Shown here: positions 37,061 through 49,065 of the stretch, one piece after another
How positions within the stretch are numbered: position 1 is the stretch's first letter
Layout: every line of letters starts with the position of its first letter
NCBI GenBank assembly: GCA_964017045.1
Contig: OZ024808.1
Span: 21,073,284 to 21,137,283 of the forward strand
Direction: 5' to 3'
Length of the DNA stretch: 64,000 bases
Origin: Omphiscola glabra
Lineage: Eukaryota > Mollusca > Gastropoda > Lymnaeidae
The notes under the pieces: generated by a model
The model's database searches: none
What the model was told of the DNA's origin: nothing
What the model saw: only the letters and a program-made list of their open reading frames with translations
Made by a program: the position numbers and the translations under genes

Positions 37061-37560
37061 GTGCTTTGACTGCAAGTTTTATGAGCTTGTCGCCAAGATC
37101 CTTTTGCTCCAAGAAGAGGTCTACCTCCAGAGGGTGTCTTACCGAGGACTTGAGTGCAAGTTTTGACGAATCTACACAGAGTTTTACTTCCTCTACCCTA
37201 GCCGAATGTTCTCAAGATTCCAACAAGAGTTTATCTACCAAGGTCCAAAATTCCACATCAGAAAACACTGATGTCATACAAGACTTCATGCCCTTCATAT
37301 CTGAAGGATTTCTATCACTGCCGGGTGATTTTTCCAGTCTACGACCAATCAAAATGTTACAAGATACACGTGCTTCCCGGTCATTATTACTAGAAGATAT
37401 ACTGCCCTTTTCTGGATCTACTTCTATTGGAAGCAGCATTCTGTTAATAGGCGTAGAGCTGGATGTATCAATGTACCTTTGCATCTTATCCATCTCAAAT
37501 CAGACCTAGTCTCCGGGCCTGAGGTTGTTGGTGTCTGACCAACATTACCATTGGACGGCA
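37057..37560 (+). pseudogene. Protease remnant of the gypsy-type element
   Basis: An open frame of 150 residues contains QDTRASRSLLL where an aspartic protease normally has D-T/S-G-A. The Gly of the active-site triplet is replaced by Arg, which should abolish activity. The following GSTSIGSSILLIGVELD resembles the flap and core of retroelement proteases. The Ser-rich first half is a linker without a recognisable domain. Confidence 0.65.
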
Positions 37561-37799
37561 ACTTTTTGCTGCTTGGCAACGACTTAGCTGGTGAGAAGGT
37601 GAAAGCCGAACCCATCGTGACTCATGAAACCTGTCTCATTGAATCTCCAGAAGAAGATCCATATATAAATACAGCATGTGCTGTTACAAGGGCAATGAGT
37701 TTGAAGATCTCCAAAAACAAATATAACCAAAAAATAATACAATTCAATCTGAAATTGATTTGGGAACGACCTTTTTTGCAAGTCTTAACTAAGACGCAA

Positions 37800-39060
37800 A
37801 AGATCACAAAACACCAACTCGAACACAGCTCATTGAAGAGCAGAAGAATGATCCGGAAATTTTTGAACTTCGAGAGAACGTTTTAACCAAAGAAGAAGCT
37901 GAGCAATTCCCTGTTTTTTACTTCTTAAAAGATGACATACTTATGAGGAAATGGCGAACTCCAGATGCCAAGGCTGATGAAGAATGGAGGATTGTTCACC
38001 AGATTGTGGTTCCTGCACTTTACAGGAACGAAGTCCTCAACTTAGCCCATGATTCACCACTTTCTGGCCATTTGGGAGTGAACAAAACATATCACAAAAT
38101 CACGTCACACTTCTTTTGGCCCAAAATCAAGAAAGATGTGTTGGACTACAGCAGATCATGTCTACTTGTCAAGTGGTAGGGAAACCAAATCAGAAGATAC
38201 CAGCAGCTCCTCTTCAACCCATTCAAGCGTTTGAAGAACTGTTCAGTAGCGTCATAATAGACTGCGTTGGGCTCTGCCAAAGAAAAAATGAGGTCACCAA
38301 TACGTGTGCGTTAACAAGGTTCCCAGAAGCTATTCCTCTTCACAATATCAAGTCTCCGAACATCGTTAAAGCCCTGACGAAGTTTTTTACATTGTTTGGT
38401 CTTCCGAAGTCTGTACAGTCTGACCAAGGAACCAACTTCAAGGCTGGACTATTTAAGCAAGTGATGAAACAATTGGGTATAGAACACTGCTTGTCGAGCA
38501 CGTATCATCCTGAGTCGCAGGGAGCACTTGAGCGATTCAATCAGACATTAAAGAAAATGATGAGAACGTACTACCTAGAGCAAGAGAAAGTCTGGGATGA
38601 AGGCATCAACATGCTACTGTTTGCATCAAGAGAAGCAGTTCAAGATACACTTGGATTCAACCCCTTCGAACTGGTTATTGGCCATGCGGTTTGCGGTCCC
38701 CTTAAACTTTTAAAAGACACGTGAATGTCACCGACACCCACTAAGGGACTTTTGGACTATGTCCTAAAGTTTAAAACTAAACTTTTAATTTAATTTGGCT
38801 AAATTCCATTTAAAAGATTCTCATTCTAAAATAAAAGTTGGTTATGACAAAAAGTCCAAATTAAGACAGTTTGCTTTAAGGGACAAATTGATGGTGCTGT
38901 TGCCAATACCAGGACAGGCACTACAAGCTAGATATTTTGGTCCTTATGTAGTTGAGTCCAAACTTAATGATTTAAATTACATTGTGTTAACACCAGATCG
39001 TAAAAGAAAGAAACAGTTATGTCACATTAATATGTTAAAAGAATATGTAGAAAGAAAATG
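37800..39060 (+). pseudogene. Integrase remnant (HHCC, DDE core, GPY/F module)
   Basis: The zinc-binding region has HDSPLSGHLGV and then RSC, after which a one-base loss relative to the 63.7-kb copy shifts the frame before the last Cys. The catalytic core retains the three acidic residues: Asp in VIIDCVG, Asp in SDQGTNF and Glu in GALERF. The core frame ends at 38724. The C-terminal part resumes at 38795 in another frame, with the GPY/F-type motif ARYFGPYVV and a basic CHINMLKEYV end. Integrase inserts element cDNA into the host genome; here it is a broken relic. Confidence 0.82.
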
Positions 39061-39995
39061 TGATGATGATTGTCCATCCTCGGAAACTAATGTTAACACA
39101 ATTTCAACTGTAACTTCAGTGACTAAAGAAAATGTTACTGAAACCTTTGATAGCGTCCCAGAAAAAGTTGTTCATTACAAACTTAAAAATTCAGAAATAC
39201 TGGCCAACTTAGGTAAGAAACTAGGAAATTTGTCACTGTCGGAGAAGGATGTTGTTAAGTCTGTTATTGCAGATTTTGTATCACTTTTCCCCGACGTGCC
39301 TAAGAAAACCAACATTGCTGTACATGATGTTGACATTGGCAATGCAGTTACGGTCAAGCAACACCCCTATAGGGTTAATCCGGAAAAAAAAACTTGAAAT
39401 AATCCGGTATGAAATAAAATACATGCTTGTAAATAATATCATTGAAACAAACTCTAGTAACTGGAGTTCTCCATGTATTTACAAAGTCTGATTTCTTTCC
39501 GATTCGACGATCTTATAGATCGAATAGGATATGCCAGATATGTAACCAAGATATACCTACTATCAGGTTATTGGCAGTTTCCTCTATCTTACAGAGCAAA
39601 AATGTCTCTGCTTTCTGTACTCCAGATGGTTTATACCAATATAAAGGAATGCCGTTTGGAATGAACAATGTCCCAGCTGCATTCCAACGTCTAGGTAATA
39701 ACATTATTGCAGGGCCTATATTGATGATGCAATTATTTACAGTCAATATTATTCCAAATATGTAAACCAATTGAGATTTCTGTTTACAAAATTCTTGCAG
39801 GCAAATGTAAATGTACATTTAAAAAAGTGTGAATTTTCACATACAACTTTGGAATATTTAGGTCACATTGTGGGTCAAGGTCATGTAAAACTAGTTCAAG
39901 CTAAGATAAATGCTATTACATCTCTTCCACCACCCACTACTAGAAAAAAGTTAATGAGATTTTTTGGAATGGCAGGTTACTATAGAAAAGTTTGA
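39061..39995 (+). pseudogene. Reverse transcriptase remnant of the gypsy-type element
   Basis: A linker with LFPDVPKKTNIAVHDVD leads into the fingers motif KQHPYRVNPEK. Frameshifts follow within about 500 bp. Visible pieces are NWSSPC, GYWQFPL, MPFGMNNVPAAFQRL, the catalytic YIDD box at 39717..39728 (in a different frame from the preceding block) and LEYLGHIVGQG. The Asp expected before the GYWQ block reads as Tyr in the surviving frame. RT would copy element RNA into DNA. Confidence 0.8.
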
Positions 39996-40515
39996 AAAAT
40001 TTCTCAGTTATTGCTTCTCCCCTAAGTAATATGTTAAAGAAAAATGCAAAATTTCATTGGTCAGATGTTTGTCAGGAAGCATTCGAACACATTAAAAATA
40101 TTCTAGCAAAGGCTCCTGTTCTCATTACACAAGACTTTAACAGTTTAAAGTAGCTGTAGGTGTCAGTGACGTTAGCGTTGGTGCATTTCTTTTTCAAGAA
40201 AATGACAACCGTGTAGATTATCCTGTTTGTTATTTCTCAAAGAAATTTAACTCCCATCTGAAAAATTATTCCACTGTAGAAAAAGAATATTTAGGTTTAA
40301 TTCTTGCTCTACAACAATTTGACTTTTATGTCAGTTGTTCCTTACATTCAGTACTTGTTTTTACTGATCACAATCCTTTAACATTTTTGAATAAGATGGT
40401 CTCCAAAAACCAAAGATTGTTAAGATAAAGTCTATTTTTACAAGAATATAATTTGGAAATAAAACATATCAAAGGCAAAGATAATGTGATTGCTGATACC
40501 TTGTCCAGAAATTAA
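39996..40515 (+). pseudogene. RNase H remnant of the gypsy-type element
   Basis: The frame continues after a stop with the RNase H acidic residues in order: Asp in GVSDVSVGAFLFQE, Glu in STVEKEYLGL and Asp in VFTDHNPLTFL. A stop interrupts it near 40426 and the frame closes with DNVIADTLSRN at 40513. RNase H degrades the RNA strand during reverse transcription. Confidence 0.78.
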
Positions 40516-40673
40516 TTTTCACTTCACATAAAGTTGTTTATAAGCTGTTAAGAAGCTTTTTGTTTAATATTTTGAAAGAGAGAAATTTATTTTCTTTTAC
40601 TTGTTCAATCGGAAAGAATTTCATTTTTTTTTTTTTTTGAAAAATGATTGTTTGTTCTTTTAAGATGTAAGTT

Positions 40674-41188
40674 GTTATGTAGGAGACGTGTTGTTTGCAC
40701 GCCTTCCTCGCGTTCCACGTGCATGACGTCTTGTAGTCGAGGCCGTTTTGGGTGTGGCTAGTGAAATTTAACCTTGTTTACAACAAAGCTTATATTGTCA
40801 AGGCTGAACGATTGAATGAGAGTGAGATCCTTTAATCACGAGACGTGTAGCGTGTAATATTATTGCATTACTAGACAGTGCTTTTTGTGTGTAGATTTTT
40901 TTATTTCCTCGTTGTACAATTTCACCATTGTATTCTTATACTTATATACAGTACCGGTACCAGCCAAACTGTAAGTTAATAATTTTAATCATATTCTCTT
41001 GATTTTGTATTTCATTGAAATTGACATGTTAAAAATGTATTAATTGCAATGAACTCTGGCTATGAGCATTGTATTATTTGTTATTATACTTAAACATTGG
41101 TATCGTCCTTTGTTATGGACTGTTTTTGAAACGAGCCATAGATTTAAATAAGAGATAAAACTCCACATTATGAACAGTCGGTAATACA
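40674..41188 (+). repeat. 3' LTR of the gypsy-type element (about 515 bp)
   Basis: It starts TGTTATGTAGGAGACGTG; the same start appears at 63952 (TGTTATGTAGGCGACTTG) next to the second copy. The end is set at TAATACA by comparison with the inverted LTR fragment at 61214, where the matching tip reads TGTTACGTAC. The terminal TG and CA fit LTR convention. Direct target duplication cannot be tested without the 5' LTR. Confidence 0.72.
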
Positions 41189-43619
41189 AACATAAACTAA
41201 ATTTATTCTGGTTGTGGTGCGCCCAAGAAATAATTAAACAAAAGTTTATATTTTAACACGTTAAGTCAAATTTAACGATGCAAAAGAAGGGGTTAGAAGA
41301 AATTGAGGAATCCAAAGAGTCTTGAGTAAAAGCGGGGCAGGTGTCCCTTGGATTTAAAAACAATTGATTCATATATTGCTGCATATTTAAATTCAGTGTT
41401 TCTTTCAGACAGTTTGTGAAGGTCATTTCAGACCTTTTTACAATTAGATGTCACATGGAGGAATGTTACGCATAAAACATCATCATTCACCAACTATATG
41501 TGGATTAAAGAAAGGATAACAGCAGGCTAAATTTATTAATTCAGTCTACAAAAGCTGCTAAGAAGCAAAAAACTCTATATGGGAACAAAGAAGACAATAT
41601 ACACCACTATCATATGACAAATAGTATTCTTGGTCTCTACCAGAAAAGCAGAGGAAAGATGCTTCATACATGAAAGTGGAAAATATATGGTCCGGTGATG
41701 GGGTGAAAGAAAATTTTGTTTTGGGAATTCTTAAAAAAAACAAGAGCTATATCAATTGTACAAAGACCGACCCAAGGCTGCTTTTCCATTAGGTTAACAT
41801 AAACTTAATTCAATCAAGTTGGGGTCTCTCCATTTTAATCTTTACAGGCCCAGAATTTTTTTTATAGAAACTTAAAAATGCAAGTATGCAATCTTATACA
41901 TAGTTAAATTTAGTTTTGCACCATTATACACTTAAATGGAGAGCAACGGGAGAAAAGCTAGTTCAGATTTTTGGTGTTACTTGACCTCAGAGCAATCGTT
42001 TGTGCTCTGCAACCCACACGGCTGCACTGGGTCTCATATAATTTAGGAGCTTAAAGTTGTGTACATACTTTTTATCAACTTTTTAATGGATAGGTAAGGT
42101 AGAACAAATAAGGGGGCCGCAAAAAATCAAGCGACGTCTCGTCTTGACCAATTTTGTTAAACATATATACATTTTTATATTACCGAATAGTATTGTTTTT
42201 TTGTTTTTGTTTTATATTTATGGAATAAACTATATAAAAAATAAATGAAAACATATCTTAAAAAATGTTTAAAATACCTTCCAAAAAAGATATCAATCAC
42301 AAAAAATAATATACTTTTACATGTTGAATGAAAAAGAATAACCCTAAACATTTCTAAATATTTTTAATTTTTTAAAGAACAAAAGTGAAAAAAAAAATAT
42401 TTTATAGAAAGAACTATACATTTTATGAATTACGTTATTGGTATTTTTTGATAAATATTATATAACTAATACAATTATGTTAAGAATACATGAGTTGTTT
42501 ACAAGATACATCAAATATTTATTACCGTGTGATTTTATGTGGGAGAAAACGTAGGAAAATAAATCTTAAATTCACAATATTAAGTTGATGGAAATGTTGA
42601 TTTAGATTATCCCCCCTACTCAACATATTTTATGTTAATAAGAATGAATGGAGAAAATGGTTTAAATAAGTGAGCGCCATGCCTGAAGGGTTGAACTCAG
42701 GTCAAAAGGTTGAACTATCTTGTCTTAAGAGTGGGCTTCAATATTATATTAATCAATATGGCGTAGACCGTCTGCAAGACTGTCTGTAAGATTATTATTT
42801 AAAGGAGGACATTTATTTTTGAAAATGAGAAGTTAACTCCTTTTTTTTTGTAGCACGAGGACACGTCGGTTATTTTCTCAAAGTACTCGGACCCGGCGTA
42901 AAAAAAAGTCTGTCTCCGGTTAATCCCTGGTATATTATATTGTCTTGTGTGATCATCTGAAGAACGAGGAGAATTATTTTTTTTTATGGATGTTTATTTT
43001 TTTTTCCTTCACTGCAAAATGCTGAAGCATGCAATCTACATCTAGAAAAGGGTATTGCGGCCAACTAAAAAAAGGCTGCCACCTAGCCCTCTGGACGAAA
43101 CGTTTACCCAATCACTTCTTTACTTCCATCTTTCCTGCACCAAATATTTTACAAGAACTAATCCCTATTTTCCCCATTTACACTCTACCAATTTATGTAA
43201 CCCTCTCTCATTTAAGAGCCTAAAATATCAAAGGTGTTTACAAAATAATATTCTATGGAATATTAAGTGTTTAACGTCAAATTACCTTTTCTCTTGAGAT
43301 ATTGTGTTGATTGTATCACTGGTGAATACACATCAGGATACAATTTACAAGAGAAGTTACCAGCATCATTGCAAGAGGAGTTTGTATTAATTAATTTGAT
43401 CTGTGTCTCCGAAGCATTCGTTGATTTCTGTAGGTTAAACATTGCCTTCCACGGCGGTTGTACATCTCTTTCATCAGAACGCTATTTATAAAGAGCATCA
43501 AAACTTTCAATCAATGACTTGGTTGAAAAGAGTAAAACCTTAAATGATCTTATGTCTTCATGAAACTAATTATATAAAGTAATTACATTATAACATAATC
43601 ATATCATTTCATATATATA
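41189..43619. other. AT-rich stretch between gypsy LTR and LINE
   Basis: No domain or repeat family is recognised in these 2.4 kb. Frames at 41558..41743 (-) and 43029..43491 (+) are short, overlapping and without similarity I can name. Confidence 0.45.
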
Positions 43620-46080
43620 TATATAAGTATGACGTCCTTCCGTCTTCACGAGACGATGGAGCAGCTATATTGTAGTCCTACACTTCGACGAGTGGCTCAC
43701 TAGGCCAATCCTGGCGTGACAATCTCGACTGCATTTCGCGCAGGAGAATGATGATTCCTGGTTAATTTTGGCCTTCCGTGCTGTTCTTTTTCTTGCAAGG
43801 GCTTCGCTCCGCACATCTTCTGTCTTTTTCACTCCTTCGTACACTGCCGTTCGCCAGCTGGAACATTGTTCGGCAATGATGTCCCATTTGTTGACTTCAA
43901 TGTTGGCTTCCTTCATGCTCTTTTTGCAAACGTCCATATATCTAAGGTGAGGCCGTCCAATAAGTCTTGTCCCTTCTGCCAACTCTCTATACAACAGCAT
44001 CTTTGGAATACGGCCTTCCTCCATTCTCCTTACATGGCCTAACCAGCGAAGGCGCTTCTTGCTAAGAGCGGATAATATGCTACACATTTTGGAACGTTCC
44101 AAGACCTATGTGCTAGTCACCTTGTCCTGCCATCGGATGCGTAGAATGCGACGCAGACATCTTTGATGGAAGCAGTTGAGTTTCTGCTCATGACTGGTAT
44201 ATGTGGTCCACACTTCAAAGCCATACAGGAGCGTACTAAGCACGCATGCCTGAAAGACACTTAGCTTTGTTTTTTCAGTTAGATTGAGATTATTCCACAC
44301 CCGCTTATTCAATTTAGCCATAGTTGCTGCTGCTTTTGCGATCCTGATGTTTATCTCTGCATCAATGGAGAGAGAACTAGAAATATTGGATCCAAGGTAC
44401 TTGACATGCTCAACAACCGACAGATTATGGCCCTCAATAGTTATGATTGGAGGGAACGGCGCTTCTTGCATCATGACATGAGGTTTCTGTAGACTAATTA
44501 ACAATCCAAACTCTTTACAAGCTTGTGATAGACGATTAACTAGCCGCTGATGACCTTCTTCTGTGTGCGATGTTAAGGCGGCATCGTCAGCGAACAGCAG
44601 CTCACAATTCGTACCCTTTTTACTTTGGTCTTTGCACGAAGGCGAGCGATATTGAACAGCCTACCATCAGATCTGGTATGTATGTTCACTCCATCTTCAC
44701 AGTCCTTGAAAGCAAATTGAAGGAGCATCGAGAAGAAAATGGAGAAGAGAGTTGGTGCCAGTACACAACCCTGTTTTACTCCGCTGCTGACTGGGAATGC
44801 CTCAGAGACAGCGCCATTGAATGTGACTGTGCAGTGCATGTTTTTGTGAAATGATTGTATGATTGTGAGCAGTCGTGGGGGACAACCAATTCTTTGTAAG
44901 ATACTGAACAGGCCATTTCGACTTACCAAGTCGAATGCCTTTGTCAGATCTATGAAAGCGATATAAAGAGGCATATGCTGTTCACGACACTTCTCCTGCA
45001 TTTGGCGTAATGAGAATATCATGTCTATATTTGAGCGCCCACTCCGGAAGCCACATTGAGTAAATGCGGTTAGCCAGACTGTGCAATCGTTTTAAGGCAA
45101 CACGGGCAAAGGTCTTTCCAACTAAGCCAAGGAGAGAAATTACTTGGTAGTTATTACAATCACTTCGGTCCCTTTTATTTTTGTACAATGTTACGATGTT
45201 AGCGTCTCTCATGTCCTGGAGAATGTGACCTTTTTCCCAACACAGACAGAAAAGCTCATGTAAGGGCTGAATTAGTATTGTTTTTCCATTTTTAGGACTA
45301 CCAGGGGAATGCCGTCAATCCCTGGTGCCTTCCCAACTGCAAGATAATCTATTGCTTTTTCGAGCTCCTGCATTGTTGGCTCTTCATCTAGTTCTTCCAT
45401 TATTGTCAAGGCTGGAATGTTATTCAGAGTGGTCTCAGTGACTACATTCACTGTTGCGTATAGCTCAAGATAATGCTCAACCCAACGCCGGAGTTGTTCG
45501 TTTGGGTTCTGAATAATTTGACCAGTCTTGGACTTTAGCGGTGCTATTTTTGAGGTATGTTGACCTAATGCCCTCTTGATGCCCTGGTACATGTTTCTTG
45601 CATCCCCGTTGTCAGAAGCTGATTGGATGCATTTGCAAAGGTCCAGCCAGTAAGTGTTGGCACAATGACGGGCAGTCTGCTGGGATTTTTTTTTTGCATT
45701 TCGGAGAGCCTGTAGTGTACGAGAGCAAGGTGCATCTATAGGCAAGTAGGGCTCTTCTCTTCTCTTCAGCTCGGTTACGGGTTCCATCACATTCCAATGC
45801 GCTTCGTGCCAGTCATTATTTTTATGCTCCATTTTACCGTAGGCGGACATGCCTGAATCGTACATAGCATCTCGTAAATGAGTCCACTTAGAGTCTATAG
45901 TGCTATCGGGTGACCCTTTAGCAAGGGTATCCTGCAACACTTTTGAGAATTGCTGCATTTGTCTGGAGCAGTGAATATTAATTCGTGGACGACACTTATT
46001 TGTAGCATTATGCAATGTTTTAGGCATTAGTCGTATCTTGCTTGCTACCGTGTCACAGTCGGCACTTTGGTAACTGCGAG
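43620..46080 (-). mobile_element. 5'-truncated non-LTR retrotransposon (LINE)
   Basis: The minus strand encodes the end of an ORF2-type protein in frames broken by at least three frameshifts. From the left: RSYQSADCDTVASKI (46.05 kb), the end of an endonuclease region; a long linker frame (46027..45272) ending in AVGKAPGIDGIP; a frame with YIAFIDLTKAFDLVSRNGL and VKQGCVLAPTLFSIF; the catalytic FADD at about 44593; and HVKYLGSNISSSL. The last frame (44102..43665) has RLRWLGHVRRM and finishes with a Cys/His-rich zinc-finger-like tail, CAKCSRDC and H-x-C. The 3' end is a TA microsatellite. Most of the endonuclease is missing. I do not assign the clade. Confidence 0.86.
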
Positions 46081-46170
46081 TGTGAAGTAATAATAATAAT
46101 AAAGTTTATTTGAAAAATCACGCTTCATCCCCAAAGGCTCGAAGCGCGTTACAAAGTCAAATCTAGGAGA
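46081..46170. repeat. (AAT)n-flanked repeat with 'ctcgaagcgcgttacaa'
   Basis: A short AAT run is followed by 'aagtttatttgaaaaatca' and 'aggctcgaagcgcgttacaa', a motif I associate with dispersed molluscan repeats. It abuts the 5' truncation point of the LINE. Confidence 0.5.
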
Positions 46171-46214
46171 TTGATTGATTGGAGTACTTATATAGCGATG
46201 TTCGAGAGGTCTCA

Positions 46215-46395
46215 CTGCTGCCAGTTAGGCGCATGTGAACTCCATCTCCCCATCTCCGGGTTTGAATTCAGAGTTGCCTTCTCTTAGATGGGTTGCCATC
46301 CTAGGTTAACGAGTCCCATCCACCCGGGGCGCTGGTAGTGTTTTTTTTGCTTGACTGGGCTTTAGCTTGAGATTTGCTCAGTTCAGACCACTCCA
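46215..46395 (-). repeat. SINE-like repeat, copy 1
   Basis: It shares 'ccatctccgggtttgaattc', 'ttaacgagt' and 'gcttgactgggcttt' with the copy at 47985..48170, in the same orientation. The head of this copy is diverged and lacks a clear promoter box. Confidence 0.6.
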
Positions 46396-47860
46396 GAATC
46401 TATCTATTTATATATATATATAAGAATAAATTTCTGTATGTTTGCTGTATTTTTGTATGTATCTTTGTATGTCTCGTATGCTCTCCTACACCATTCATGC
46501 GATTGAGACAAAATTTTGGTGAATTATCGTCCACATACCCGGGTATTTACTTAAATCATTACACCAGTTTTAAAATATTCCCTTTTCGGCCGTTGGCCTT
46601 TAATTCGTTTTTGTTCTTATATGAACTTTCATAAAATAATGTCCGTATGCGCTCCTACTCGAATATCTCATTAGGAAATGGCGTCAGCGGGCCGTCGAGC
46701 TTACGCTCCTAATGCCCTCCCCGGCGCCCACCCGCACCTGCCAGCCGCCTCGGCAGCAGGCCGTGCGGAAGGGCGTCAGAGACCTCCCCGGACGTGGAGC
46801 GTCCCCGCCCGCAACCGCTCGATCGGGTTCGCCGACGGAGACCCTCCCCGCCCGGAGACATCTGTTTGACCTTAGACGCTGTTTTTCAAGCGTCCGTAGT
46901 CCACTCTCCTAGGGGCCGGGACGGTAAATTAACGTCCTAATATCTCCCCCCACCCGTCCCGGGGAAGCATCGGACGCCCTCTAAGAGGGATTCTACAGTG
47001 GGTTTCCACCCCGCGACAAATTCGCGAAATAGCTGGGACGAAACGGTTGCCTAGGAGCAGCTTTCTCAGGGCTGCATATTACTACTGCATTATCCTACTG
47101 CCTTATCCGAATGCGATAAAACTTTGGTGAGATGTTGTCCACAAGACCGCGTACTTTACCGAGTCATTACCACAGTTTTAAAATATTCCATTTTGGGCCG
47201 TTGGTCCCAAATTGTTTTCTTTTCTTATATGAGAATTGTAAAAATAATTTTTGTATGCGCTCCTATTATACCATTTATTCGAATGCGATAAAACTTTAGT
47301 GAGATGTTGTTCGTACGCTCGCAAATGTTTTTGAATTATTACAACCATTTTGAAATATTCCGTTTTGAGCCAAGGGCTCTATGTTCGGTGTTGCCTGCAT
47401 AAGCTATATAAATATAAATTTAACCCGTATGCGCTGCTACACCATTCACGTGATTGCTATAAAACTTTAAAGAGTTGTTGTCCACAAAACTGCGCATTTT
47501 TCTGAGTCATTACAACCATTTAAAAATATTCCGTTTTTTCTTCAATGATCTATATAAATTAATTTCAAACAGAGTTAATGCAAAGGTGAATTTAATTTTA
47601 ATCATATACAAATAGGGACATTAAACTTTGTGTGTGACATAATAAGTAGAATTCTGAAGAAATATAACCCTTCTACAATATTTCGTTTGTTGCCGTGGGG
47701 CCGTAAGTTCGTTTTCCCCCCTAATAAAAATAATTTCCGTATGCGGTCCTATAGCACTTATCTGACTGCGATAAAACTCTGGTACATGCGCACTCCCACA
47801 TGGTACAACCATTTTAAAACATTCCGTTTCGGCAGGCAGGGCCTTGGATTATTCTTCTAG
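46396..47860 (-). repeat. Inverted copies of the 34-36 kb dispersed repeat
   Basis: 'gcgctcctacaccattca', 'cgataaaactttggtgag', 'ttttaaaatattcc' and 'gggccgttgg' blocks are reverse complements of those in the 33.9-36.2 kb array. About five half-units are present, interrupted by the GC-rich island at 46675..47075. With the direct array they flank the gypsy element and the LINE. Confidence 0.82.
46675..47075. other. GC-rich island inserted in the dispersed repeat
   Basis: Roughly 400 bp of strongly GC-rich sequence, unlike its surroundings, starts near 'ttaggaaatggcgtcagcgg' and ends near 'cgaaacggttgcc'. Repeat sequence resumes on either side. It holds overlapping Pro/Arg/Ala-rich frames (46678..46869 and 46712..46912, +) that look like by-products of composition. 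I do not recognise it; a fragment of a GC-rich non-LTR 5' region or rDNA-associated element are possibilities only. Confidence 0.6.
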
Positions 47861-47984
47861 GATTATAAGCTATTTCCCACCAGTAAATCGCCTCTCTCCA
47901 CACCACTGGATAACCTCAAGGCAAAATCATGTGGATGATACAGTTTTGCACAAGCGGAGTAGGATGGTTACATTGTATCAATGT

Positions 47985-48170
47985 TACCCGCCTACGGGAC
48001 TCCATCTCCGGGTTTGAATTCAGAGTCTCTGTCTCTTAGAAGAGTTGCCGTCCAAGATTAACGAGTACAGTTCACCTGGGTCACTGGTGATGTTTTTAAG
48101 CTTGACTGGGCTTTGGTGGGGATTGAACTCCAGAAATCATGAGCCGCTGGCTGTGACCGTAGGATTGACA
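47985..48170 (-). repeat. SINE-like repeat, copy 2, with tRNA-type B box
   Basis: On the minus strand the copy begins with a tRNA-like head containing GTTCAATCCCC, a match to the RNA polymerase III B box. The body shared with 46215..46395 follows. The A box is not clear. Confidence 0.6.
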
Positions 48171-49065
48171 CGTTGGTAATGGACACGATGTATGACACTG
48201 TTGGTCTTCTGTGTTTGGCGTGTGTACAAATTATCCCCTTGCCCCACCTTCTTGAAAGCCATCATTATTTAATCTATTTAACACATTGTCACTGGTCGGT
48301 GGTGACTGTAATGGTCAGCATGTTGGAATTATCTGGGATAAATATTTCAGTTTCTAATGATCATTCTCTTAAGAACATAGGGGAGATTATGGAAATGTAT
48401 TTTTTATATTTTTTTTTTGAAAACGGTTACATCTTTTACTGTTACTTTATTTACAGTAAGTGGCATATAAATAATTAAAATAATACTAAAATAAGAAAAA
48501 AATAACAAAAAAAAATAATATAACATTTCTTATAATATATTACGCAAATAAAAAAAATATGGTGGCTTAGTCCCTGAACTATATAAATAAAATATTCTCT
48601 TAAAATACGCAACGACTAGTTTCCTATTACGACCATGAACTTTGTTTTACAAGTGTGATGCTAACAATATTTGAAAACAAATTTTAATATATATTAGACC
48701 TTTAGAAGGCACAAAAAAAGAAAGAAAATTACACATCTAAAGATGCGCACCATTATGTAAATATTTTAGATAATAACCATACCTGAAAGAGTCCATGTGT
48801 CATAAGGTACGATCATGCCAAAATGGAGTGAATCAAATTCAAAGATTTAATTATATGATCAAGATTGTAAAACATATGCAAAGTTTGCCCTTTATATTGG
48901 AGATTGCACTAAAAAAACATTTATTGTCAATATCAATAATCATATATAATCATAATAATAACCGTCTCTTTATAGAGAGTTTAATCATTTGAATTTGTTA
49001 ATATTTTTTACTCTTTCAATATGCAGCATTCCTAATGTATCAACTGAATATTTAAAATTACTTAC
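48171..49065. other. Sequence downstream of the Ig exon, nothing recognised
   Basis: AT-rich. Further exons of the Ig-domain gene (rest of the Ig fold, a second Ig or a lectin/fibrinogen domain) would be expected here or beyond on the minus strand, but I see none. Confidence 0.45.

Larger units (their letters stand above)
36250..41188 (+). mobile_element. Decayed Ty3/gypsy-type LTR retrotransposon, order gag-PR-INT-RT-RH
   Basis: The internal region (36250..40515) encodes gag, protease, integrase, reverse transcriptase and RNase H remnants in that order, followed by an LTR-like segment (40674..41188). Sequence motifs are of the Ty3/gypsy type, but the integrase precedes the reverse transcriptase, the arrangement known from Gmr1-like gypsy elements. 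Several in-frame stops and frameshifts make it non-functional. No 5' LTR or primer-binding site is visible: the left end abuts the TA microsatellite of the neighbouring array. A second, rearranged copy lies at 61490..64000. Confidence 0.88.

Noticed and set aside
46678..46912. Pro/Arg/Ala-rich open frames
   Set aside because: Two overlapping frames in a GC-rich island; absence of stops is expected from composition.
46081..48170. Possible tRNA gene from the B-box-like sequence near 48135
   Set aside because: No cloverleaf or A box was found. The box belongs to the head of a repeat present in two copies.
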